Source of the DNA: JAMCQB01 sp947085305
Lineage (GTDB): Bacteria; Nitrospirota; Thermodesulfovibrionia; Thermodesulfovibrionales; UBA9159
Length of the DNA stretch: 10,336 nt
Direction of reading: 5' to 3'
Assembly (NCBI GenBank): GCA_947085305.1
Contig: CAMTVV010000237.1
Coordinates: forward strand, 1-10,336
Of this stretch, positions 5,530 through 10,336 are shown one piece after another; the stretch's first letter is position 1, and each line of letters starts with the position of its first letter. The translations under genes were made by a program, and so were the position numbers. Under the pieces are notes generated by a model. It was given only the letters and a program-made list of their open reading frames with translations. It made no database searches and was not told where the DNA came from.

Positions 5530-6870
5530 TTAATTCGGCGCCCATCGAGGGCCAAAGACCCTCAACCCCTTCGGGGTTATCCTCTTTTGGGCCTCGCCGT
5601 TGGCCCTCATGATATAGACGGCTTTTTCGCCGTCCCTGTCCGATGAGAATACTATATACCTACCGTCCGGAGAAAAGGAAGGGTCTTCATTATTCCCACG
5701 GTCAGTGAGCTGCGCTATGCCTGAGCCGTCAGGGCTGATAGTGAATATCTGGTTCTTCCCTCCGTGCCGTCCCGAGAATACGATTCTGTCTCCCCCGGGA
5801 GACCACGATGGGGAGGTGTTATAAGGACCGTTGAAGGTGAGTCTCCTTACATCATTGCCATCCCTGCCCATAATGAAAATTTGGGGCGTGCCGCCCCTGT
5901 CAGAGACAAAGACTATATGGGCGCTGTCAGGGGACAGGGCAGGGGACACTTCAATGCTCCGCGATGAGGTCAATCGGTTCAGCTTCGATGCTGAGATTCT
6001 GTAAGTATACAGGTCCTGGTTCCCGTTCATGGAAGAAGAGAAAACAAACTCGTCCGCATCCGGGAAAAAATCGCCGGCCATGTTCGTGCCTTTGGAAGAA
6101 AAGACCCTTGTTTCGGACATTTTTTTAAAGTCCAGCAGGTATATCCCCCACTGCCTGTTCCTTTCGGCTGAGTAGAGGAGCCTGGAGCCGTCCTTTGACC
6201 AGTGGGGCGAGAGGATTACGTTCCCCTTTATGCCGAGATTGATCGGCCTGTGGCCGTCCCAGTCTGCCAGGTAAAGGTTGTCTTCTCCCCCTTTTCGTGA
6301 GACATAAGCGACTCTTGTTCTGAAAATGCCTGACTCGCCGGTCATCTGCCTGTAGATGTCGTTTGCAATGGTGTGCGCCAGAGGACGGAGAAGTGACGCC
6401 TCGGTCTGGTATTCTTTCCTGAATATTTCTCTCCCCTCCAGGGCATCGTAGAGGGAAACTGTTGCCGCCAGGTTTTTTGCGCCGATGACCGTTCCCTTCA
6501 CCACAGCCTCTGCGCCGAGCACGGTCCAGTTCTTCGGGTTAAAGGGCTGGGCCGGGGCCTCGAGGAACGCATTCCTGTCAAGACAGAGGAAGATCCCTGT
6601 GAAATCGAGATCATCCATTATTATGTCGGAGAGCTCCCTGCCGGAAGTCCCCACGAATTCGGAGACAGCGATGGGGAGCTTCTTGACCGCAGGAGAGGTT
6701 ATATCGATGTATACCTTGGCGGAAACAGAAGATGGAATGCAGAATACAGAATACAGAATACAGAATACAGAATACAGAGCGCAGAACACAGGGCGCACCA
6801 TAAACAGAATGTTCTTGAATTTTTTCTTCTGACTTCTGACTTCTGGCTTCTGACTTCTCTCCTTTTTCAC
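5530..6870 (-). CDS. tolB: Tol-Pal periplasmic beta-propeller protein TolB
   Basis: TolB is a periplasmic protein that binds Pal and TolA. The 446-residue product has a signal peptide with likely cleavage after SVSA (Ala51), an N-terminal alpha/beta domain (~52-185) and a beta-propeller (~186-440). The propeller blades carry the repeated signature SPxWSxDGxxLxY / SPDGRYIVFSSDRDG. The GTG start overlaps the tolA stop by four bases (GTGA), the same packing as the other tol genes; AGGAG lies 13-17 bases upstream. The signal region is exceptional. One heptanucleotide tract encodes residues ~5-13 (repeats of SQKPEVR type). A second encodes the hydrophobic core as the heptapeptide repeat ALYSVFC-ILYSVFC (31-44). 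The mature domain looks intact. An ATG at residue 24 is a possible alternative start but has no clear ribosome binding site. Confidence 0.95.
   Translation of the reverse strand: MKKERSQKPEVRSQKKKFKNILFMVRPVFCALYSVFCILYSVFCIPSSVSAKVYIDITSPAVKKLPIAVSEFVGTSGRELSDIIMDDLDFTGIFLCLDRNAFLEAPAQPFNPKNWTVLGAEAVVKGTVIGAKNLAATVSLYDALEGREIFRKEYQTEASLLRPLAHTIANDIYRQMTGESGIFRTRVAYVSRKGGEDNLYLADWDGHRPINLGIKGNVILSPHWSKDGSRLLYSAERNRQWGIYLLDFKKMSETRVFSSKGTNMAGDFFPDADEFVFSSSMNGNQDLYTYRISASKLNRLTSSRSIEVSPALSPDSAHIVFVSDRGGTPQIFIMGRDGNDVRRLTFNGPYNTSPSWSPGGDRIVFSGRHGGKNQIFTISPDGSGIAQLTDRGNNEDPSFSPDGRYIVFSSDRDGEKAVYIMRANGEAQKRITPKGLRVFGPRWAPN
6738..6793 (-). repeat. Heptanucleotide repeat tract coding for the TolB signal-peptide core
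   Basis: On the plus strand the units are TGCAGAA, four perfect TACAGAA copies (6745-6772), TACAGAG, CGCAGAA and CACAGGG: eight units, 56 bp. Because 7 is not a multiple of 3, the repeat is read in all three phases and yields a seven-residue peptide repeat (LYSVFCI) that is hydrophobic and stop-free. Gain or loss of one unit would shift the tolB frame. Confidence 0.95.
6831..6858 (-). repeat. Second heptanucleotide tract near the tolB start
   Basis: Four units on the plus strand: GACTTCT, GACTTCT, GGCTTCT, GACTTCT. They begin four codons after the tolB GTG and encode a basic, polar n-region (SQKPEVRSQ). The unit differs from the tract at 6738-6793 but shares its period of seven. Confidence 0.9.
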
Positions 6871-7529
6871 GGATAAAATCTCACTCCTATTTCCATTTCA
6901 TAGGGCGGCGGGGTGACCGGACTTGCCTTTGCAATCGCCCTGAGCGCAGAACGGTCAAAGAGGCCGTTGTTCGAGGATTTTTCTATCCGGGTGACCTGCA
7001 CAGACCCGTCCTTCATGATCCTGATCGAGATGATGGCTTCGAGGTTTTTGTCGGTCATTGCAGAGGGCCACTGCCAGTTCTTATGTATATCATTAGTTAT
7101 CTTCGCATAGTAGTCGTCTACAACAGAGCCTCCCCCTTTTCCTTCTGCCCCCTTGGACGCCGGCTTCCCCTCTTCGCTTTTCCCAACGGTAAGCATTTTT
7201 CTAAGTTCCCCAAGCCTCTCTAGTTTTTTCTTGGTCTCGATCTCATGGATACGGTCAGAGACACGCTTCTTGTCTGCTTCGCTTACCGGCTTCGCTTTCT
7301 CGGGAGCGTTTTTCGCCTCTTTTGTTGCCGCCGGACTCTGCGTCTGAGTCACTGCCCGGGTATCACTTTTCCCCTCTGTTTTGACATCGGACCCCACAAG
7401 GCTCACCACATAGGGCGAAGGCATCACAAAACGGCTTGACTGTTTTGCCGCGAAGAACACTGCCAGAAAGAAGGTGAGGTGAAAGACTATGGAGAGAACC
7501 GCTAACCGCTGTAAGGAAGGCCCGTTCAT
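6867..7529 (-). CDS. tolA: TolA / TonB-family energy transducer
   Basis: The protein sits in the tolA position between tolR and tolB and has the TolA plan in short form (220 residues). A single membrane anchor (~8-28) contains Ser13 and His17 in the SxxxH spacing used by TonB/TolA to contact the TolQR motor. A Lys/Glu/Ala-rich periplasmic stretch follows (~50-135) with a probable helix at ~84-112. The TonB/TolA C-terminal domain (~138-220) contains YYAKITNDIHKNWQWP and the late SPVTPPPYEMEIGVRFYP. It passes inner-membrane energy to TolB/Pal. Its start overlaps the tolR stop by four bases. TonB and TolA are hard to separate by sequence alone; context favours TolA. Confidence 0.88.
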   Translation of the reverse strand: MNGPSLQRLAVLSIVFHLTFFLAVFFAAKQSSRFVMPSPYVVSLVGSDVKTEGKSDTRAVTQTQSPAATKEAKNAPEKAKPVSEADKKRVSDRIHEIETKKKLERLGELRKMLTVGKSEEGKPASKGAEGKGGGSVVDDYYAKITNDIHKNWQWPSAMTDKNLEAIISIRIMKDGSVQVTRIEKSSNNGLFDRSALRAIAKASPVTPPPYEMEIGVRFYP

Positions 7530-7927
7530 TTTGCGCGAATCGCCGGCTCCGTCACCATGCCGAGTTTCTCTATTCCCGCCTCCTTTATTTCGCCCATAAC
7601 CTCCACCACAAAACCATACGGGACATCCTTGTCCGCCTTCAGGAATATATTGGGGTTCATTTTGCTTATGGCCTGAAGTTTCCGCCTCATATCCGCCATG
7701 GATACGGGACTGTCATTCAAATAGACCTTCATATCCTTCTTTATCACAAGGGCAATCCGTTCCTCGGGAGGCATATCCTTGCCTTTTGCCCTGGGGAGAT
7801 TCACATCAATGCCCTGCTGGAGAAGGGGAGCGGTGACCATGAAGATGATGAGAAGCACAAGCATGACGTCTACAAGGGGCGTCACGTTGATCTCCGACAT
7901 CACCCTCCTGTCTCTCTCGGTCCTCAT
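7526..7927 (-). CDS. tolR: TolR (ExbD/TolR family motor subunit)
   Basis: TolR is the small motor subunit with one membrane helix and a periplasmic domain; it couples the proton gradient to TolA. The 133-residue sequence has the family start MSEINVTPLVDVMLVLLIIF (residues 10-29) with the proton-relay aspartate at Asp20. A periplasmic domain follows, containing VNLPRA and IFLKADKDVPYG. It overlaps tolQ and tolA by four bases each (ATGA), so translation is probably coupled and the stoichiometry held. ExbD is the alternative name by homology, but the neighbours make it TolR. Confidence 0.96.
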   Translation of the reverse strand: MRTERDRRVMSEINVTPLVDVMLVLLIIFMVTAPLLQQGIDVNLPRAKGKDMPPEERIALVIKKDMKVYLNDSPVSMADMRRKLQAISKMNPNIFLKADKDVPYGFVVEVMGEIKEAGIEKLGMVTEPAIRAK

Positions 7928-8553
7928 TGAGCCTCCCTCTGGAAGAATTCAAAGAGCTCCTCTGAGAAATCCTCCATCTCTATGATCAGCATCTTTGCGC
8001 GGCTGAGATAATAGTTATAGGCCACGACCGCAGGGATCGCGGCAGCAAGGCCGGCTGCTGTTGCGATCAGCGCTTCAGCGATGCCTGGAGCGACTACAGC
8101 TAAGGATGCAGTGCCGGCGGCGCCGATTCCCCTGAAGGAATTCATGATCCCCCAGACCGTCCCGAAAAGTCCGATGAACGGGGTGGTGGAGCCGGTGGTG
8201 GCAAGGAAGTTCAGGTATGACTGCAACTTGGCGGCCTCCAGAGCCTCATATCTCCTGAGCATTCTCTTCACTTCATCTTTGTTTGCGCGGCTTTCCTCTG
8301 CATACACAGACCGGAACACATTGGCAAGGGGGCTCAGCGTGAGGCTCCTTGCAGTGTTGTAGAGTCCCTTCATGTCACGGCCCGCCCTGAAGGTCTTCAG
8401 GAAAGATCCGGATTCCTTGGATGCCTTCGAAAAATACCGGTGTTTGTAAAAGATGATCGCCCAGGAAAAGACCGAGAAGAAAAGGAGGATGACCAGCACC
8501 CCTTTCACCACATATCCCGCATTAAGTATTAACTGAAGCGCCGAATCTTGCAT
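7924..8553 (-). CDS. tolQ: TolQ (ExbB/TolQ family motor subunit)
   Basis: TolQ is the multi-pass inner-membrane channel subunit of the Tol motor. In 209 residues three membrane segments are visible: ~15-35 and two C-terminal ones (~115-138 and ~155-182). They contain the MotA/TolQ/ExbB signatures TTPFIGLFGTVWGIMNSF (123-140) and PGIAEALIATAAGLAAAIPA (156-175). A large cytoplasmic loop lies between the first two segments. AGAGG is placed six bases before the ATG. It is the first gene of tolQ-R-A-B-pal-cpoB, preceded by a candidate promoter directly behind the Smr remnant. Confidence 0.96.
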   Translation of the reverse strand: MQDSALQLILNAGYVVKGVLVILLFFSVFSWAIIFYKHRYFSKASKESGSFLKTFRAGRDMKGLYNTARSLTLSPLANVFRSVYAEESRANKDEVKRMLRRYEALEAAKLQSYLNFLATTGSTTPFIGLFGTVWGIMNSFRGIGAAGTASLAVVAPGIAEALIATAAGLAAAIPAVVAYNYYLSRAKMLIIEMEDFSEELFEFFQREAQ

Positions 8554-8595
8554 GGATTACCTCTATTTACAACTGAATTTTCAATATTTTAAACC

Positions 8596-8624
8596 AGATT
8601 AAAAAAAAATGCACGGAAAGTCAA
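8596..8624 (-). promoter_or_regulatory. Candidate sigma-70 promoter of the tol operon
   Basis: On the minus strand TTGACT (8619-8624) and TAATCT (8596-8601) are spaced by 17 bases, with a run of nine T at the downstream end of the spacer. The tolQ ATG lies 42 bases further. The -35 box overlaps the last bases after the Smr stop codon, so the operon may once have been read through from the Smr gene as well. Confidence 0.5.
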
Positions 8625-8625
8625 A

Positions 8626-8847
8626 TTACTTCAGGATGACGTAGGTTGCCCCTAAACCGCCGTCGCAGTCTTTTGCAGTGGCATATGCCAGCACCCATTT
8701 GCTGAATGGGCCGTGAAGCATTTTTTTGAATGCCTCCTTAAGGACAGGGCCGTGGGGAGACCTGAGCCCCCTGCCGTGTATCACCTTGATACAGAAGAGG
8801 CGCCTTTTCACTGCGTCCCTGAAAAAAGTTCGATTTCTGCAGATTCA
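8626..8847 (-). pseudogene. 3' remnant of an Smr-domain (MutS2/YdaL-like) gene
   Basis: The 61-residue reading frame from the GTG at 8811 is the second half of an Smr domain, a small nuclease/nucleic-acid-binding fold. It has the signature IHGRG (His12-Gly15), the segment SPHGPVLKEA, and the closing DGGLGATYVILK. Homology continues upstream of the GTG (TFFRDAV, up to ~8844) but runs into an in-frame stop at 8845-8847, so the N-terminal part is gone. An AGGGA lies before the GTG, so a short product is possible. The break lies next to the toxin-antitoxin promoter, suggesting that arrival of the module removed the 5' part. The Smr assignment is secure; function of the fragment is doubtful. Confidence 0.8.
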
Positions 8848-8860
8848 GCGTAAGGGAGAT

Positions 8861-8889
8861 TTGACAATTGTATATATGTGATATACAAT
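8861..8889 (+). promoter_or_regulatory. Strong sigma-70 promoter of the toxin-antitoxin pair
   Basis: A perfect -35 TTGACA (8861-8866), a 17-base spacer and a -10 TACAAT (8884-8889) lie 30 bases before the antitoxin ATG. This is the best promoter match in the window. Confidence 0.75.
8867..8889. promoter_or_regulatory. Palindromic operator between the -35 and -10 boxes
   Basis: ATTGTATAT (8867-8875) and ATATACAAT (8881-8889) form a perfect nine-base inverted repeat around ATGTG, filling the spacer and the -10 box. A further half-site-like TATATAC follows (8890-8896). Ribbon-helix-helix antitoxins usually repress their own promoter through such sites, so this is the expected autoregulatory operator (inference from family and position). 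Confidence 0.65.
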
Positions 8890-8919
8890 ATATACAAGAA
8901 TTATTTTGGAGGTGAAGAC

Positions 8920-9168
8920 ATGTCAACCCAAATGATTATAAGGATAGATGATGAGGTCAAGAACAGACTCAATAAACTTGCCCGAATTGAAGGCAAGACT
9001 ACCAGCGAGATGGTAAGGGGGCTTATAGAAGAATATATCAAAGAGCATGATATCGGTTCGTACATCGATGACCTGTGGAATAGAACCGGGAAGAAATTAA
9101 AATCAAAAGGCGTAACGCCTGCAACGATAGAGAAGGCTATAAGAGCAGCGCGCGAAAAACAAGAATGA
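8920..9168 (+). CDS. Ribbon-helix-helix antitoxin
   Basis: This 82-residue protein starts at ATG 8920, which has GGAGGTG seven bases upstream; a longer frame starting at 8878 would begin inside the operator and is not preferred. The N-terminal part is a ribbon-helix-helix DNA-binding domain: strand MIIRIDDEVKNRLNKLA (5-21), then EGKTTSEMVRGLIEEYIKEH with the typical turn and second helix. The C-terminal ~35 residues are Lys/Arg-rich and would wrap the toxin. Its stop overlaps the toxin start by four bases (ATGA), the standard antitoxin-first arrangement. It should neutralise the PIN toxin and repress the promoter. Confidence 0.9.
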   Translation: MSTQMIIRIDDEVKNRLNKLARIEGKTTSEMVRGLIEEYIKEHDIGSYIDDLWNRTGKKLKSKGVTPATIEKAIRAAREKQE

Positions 9169-9569
9169 GGGTTGTTATTGATACAAATATCTTCGTCTCA
9201 TCCTTTTTCGGCGGGAATCCACGGCGAATTATAGACCTGTGGAAAAATGAAAAAATAACCCTTTGCCTGTCCAATGCTATTCTTGATGAATATATTGATG
9301 TCCTTCGCAGGATCGGTTTGAAGGAAGAAGATGAACTTGAAGAACTGCTATCCCTTTTCTCCAGGGGTTTCAACATCCTGTTTACGACAAAGACGCCGAA
9401 GATCAAGATTGTAAAAAATGATCCTGATGATGATAAGTTTATTGAATGCGCCGTGGCATTAAAGGCGCATTCCGTTATAACAGGCGATAGGGAAGTCCTT
9501 ACCTTAAAGGAATATATGGGTATCAGGATATTAACACCGCAGCAGTTTCTGGAGAAATATCGAGGGTAA
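9165..9569 (+). CDS. PIN-domain toxin (putative ribonuclease, COG1569-type)
   Basis: The 134-residue protein is a PIN-domain toxin, expected to cleave RNA in the cytoplasm when freed from its antitoxin. The acidic metal-binding residues are visible in order: Asp6 in VVIDTNIFVS, Glu42 in LDEYIDVLRR, Asp90 in NDPDDDKFIECA, and Asp108 in ITGDREVL. The family's closing region (GIRILTPQQFLEKY) is present, so it is full length. The start overlaps the antitoxin by four bases and no separate promoter is seen. The pattern matches the 'putative toxin-antitoxin system toxin component, PIN family' group rather than classical VapC. Confidence 0.92.
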   Translation: MRVVIDTNIFVSSFFGGNPRRIIDLWKNEKITLCLSNAILDEYIDVLRRIGLKEEDELEELLSLFSRGFNILFTTKTPKIKIVKNDPDDDKFIECAVALKAHSVITGDREVLTLKEYMGIRILTPQQFLEKYRG

Positions 9570-9643
9570 AGGAAGTGCGTACAATAAAACATGGTATGGT
9601 TTTAGACGGCAAGAATTAGAAGGAGATAATTATTAGAATTATT

Positions 9644-9803
9644 AGGGACACATCCCATATTTTCACTTCCCTGCTTTCTCCTTTGGTTTTTCATAAAAAG
9701 TTTAACACAAATGCCCGCTAAAGTTTCTCGTCCAATTTTTAAAAATTTTTTATACAAAACAATCCGATGCAGCCAGCCCTGGAGAAATATTGGATGTGTC
9801 CCT
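9644..9803. mobile_element. MITE-like element with GGGACAC terminal inverted repeats
   Basis: The 160-bp segment is bounded by AGGGACACATCC (9644-9655) and its exact complement GGATGTGTCCCT (9792-9803). Similarity extends inward over about 20 bases (ATATTTTC against GAAATATT). It has no transposase, so any movement would need an enzyme from elsewhere. No clear target duplication is seen. A related end lies at 1382-1401. On the minus strand the reading frame entering it becomes the artificial tail of the cassette ORF. The bases between the toxin stop and 9643 hold nothing recognisable. Confidence 0.6.
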
Positions 9804-10178
9804 TTTAGTTATCAATATTCCAGGCGCTTCAATACTTGCATCCACTTCAGTGGATTCTTTGGTGGAGATTCCGGTGTAGGATTTTCCGACATGTATTTCT
9901 ATGTCTTTGTTTTCGATGCCGCGCTCCCGAAACGATAGGGGGCTATTACCTAGGAACGAATCTTCCAATATTTCATCTAGCGCAGCTGCTTTGTCTAGAG
10001 ATGGGTAATTAGCGAGAACATCAAAACATGACCACGTGAGTGCGTCCTCGCTATTCGAGCTGACCGCGTTTTTCAGCTTATGCTGCATTCCCTTGTAGTC
10101 TTGCTTGAGGAATAACTCCAACGCTTCTTCTCGGCCAGGAAGAATCACATGATTGCGCCGGAAATTTTTATAAATCAT
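9750..10178 (-). pseudogene. Truncated cassette ORF, possibly PD-(D/E)XK nuclease-like
   Basis: The preferred start is ATG 10178, with AAGAGG six bases upstream; a longer frame from TTG 10244 would begin inside the attC site. The genuine part runs about 125 residues and includes MIYKNFRRNHVILPGREEAL, then SSNSEDALTWSCFDVL, and later TEVDASIEAPGILIT. The Glu-Asp-Ala-Leu-Thr-Trp block and the EVDASIE strand resemble the N-terminal half and first metal-binding Asp of restriction-endonuclease-like proteins, in which a Glu-x-Lys would follow directly. At that point (base ~9803) the mobile element begins and the last 17 or so residues are element-derived. I do not know a gene name. The nuclease idea is an inference from motif spacing, and the truncation is inferred from the element boundary. 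Confidence 0.55.
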
Positions 10179-10193
10179 GGATACCTCTTGGTC

Positions 10194-10280
10194 ACATAAC
10201 GTTTGAGGTAAGCCGCGAGCCACAGAGCTTTGAATTTCAAACAAAGGCTAATCTCGGTCGGCTTGAGTGATTCGTTAGGC
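10194..10280 (-). other. Integron attC recombination site
   Basis: Read on the minus strand, 10274-10280 is GCCTAAC (perfect RYYYAAC box). It is followed after five bases by ACTCAAGCCGA, an imperfect-palindrome centre, then CGGCTTACCTCAAAC and the second box GTTATGT (10200-10194; one departure from GTTRRRY). The AAGCCG/CGGCTT arms and their spacing match the attC sites of class 1 integron cassettes, and the 87-bp length is within the attC range. The ATG of the next ORF follows 16 bases after the site, as in a cassette array read leftward. No integrase lies in the window. A frame open to the right edge also runs through the site (10327 down to 10175). Confidence 0.75.
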
Positions 10281-10336
10281 TTTCGTATAATTTCTTTTTT
10301 ATCTATTTTATACATCCATTCCCTCATAAATAGAAC

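Noticed and set aside
9697..9730. GTTTAAC / GTTAAAC box as a second attC at the left end of the cassette
   Set aside because: The box fits the consensus on one side, but no partner arm complementary to GCGGGCATTTG lies within attC range.
9719..9750. Sigma-28-like TAAAGTTT sequence
   Set aside because: No matching GCCGATAA-like -10 box at the required spacing and no flagellar gene nearby.
9549..9790. Direct repeat CTGGAGAAATAT at 9549-9560 and 9779-9790, as possible target duplication or att sites
   Set aside because: One copy lies inside the coding end of the toxin and the other inside the MITE-like element; the positions do not bracket a unit in a meaningful way.
10175..10327. Minus-strand frame of about 51 residues running through the attC site to near the right edge
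   Set aside because: It has no recognisable motif, no visible ribosome binding site and overlaps a structured recombination site; it could be the tail of a previous cassette gene, but this cannot be decided within the window.

Overview
The window looks like a chromosomal segment of a Gram-negative (diderm) bacterium. It carries a complete Tol-Pal envelope operon, with lipoboxes and cleavable signal peptides, next to two molybdenum-cofactor genes. Codon style and short-repeat families (heptamer tracts, GTCATTCC palindromes, GGGACAC-ended elements) suggest a Nitrospirota- or deltaproteobacteria-like genome; that placement is an inference, since no rRNA or other marker is present.

Layout. (1) 37-1194: a ROK-type sugar kinase gene on the minus strand whose last ~46 residues come from phosphoribosylanthranilate isomerase (TrpF), and, divergent from it, an endonuclease IV (nfo) remnant with most of its middle deleted plus a one-base frameshift. 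(2) 1195-2291: a gene-poor stretch with a GGGACAC-type repeat end, three perfect 18-bp tandem repeats and two small orphan membrane-protein ORFs. (3) 2292-3815: moaA-moaC, transcribed leftward, with the stop of one abutting the start of the other. (4) 3816-4019: paired palindromes; the inner one reads as a terminator for the Tol operon. (5) 4020-8553: tolQ-tolR-tolA-tolB-pal-cpoB, transcribed leftward, tightly packed, with a plausible sigma-70 promoter before tolQ. The tolB and cpoB signal-peptide regions contain runs of heptanucleotide repeats. (6) 8626-8847: the 3' remnant of an Smr-domain gene. (7) 8861-9569: a ribbon-helix-helix / PIN toxin-antitoxin pair on the plus strand with a promoter and palindromic operator. 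(8) 9644-10336: a ~160-bp MITE-like element that appears to cut off a possible PD-(D/E)XK nuclease-like ORF, preceded by a recognisable integron attC site.

How the genes work together. TolQ-TolR form the proton-driven inner-membrane motor. TolA spans the periplasm, TolB and Pal link it to the outer membrane and peptidoglycan, and CpoB tunes the system. MoaA and MoaC together turn GTP into cyclic pyranopterin monophosphate. The right flank is an accessory zone (toxin-antitoxin pair, cassette, mobile element).

The most striking property is the number of broken or recombined genes in 10 kb: the ROK-TrpF chimera, the nfo deletion, the Smr truncation and the cassette truncation. The other is the heptamer repeats that supply part of two export signals. 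No new multi-gene system was recognised; the novelty lies in the fusions, repeats and cassette.
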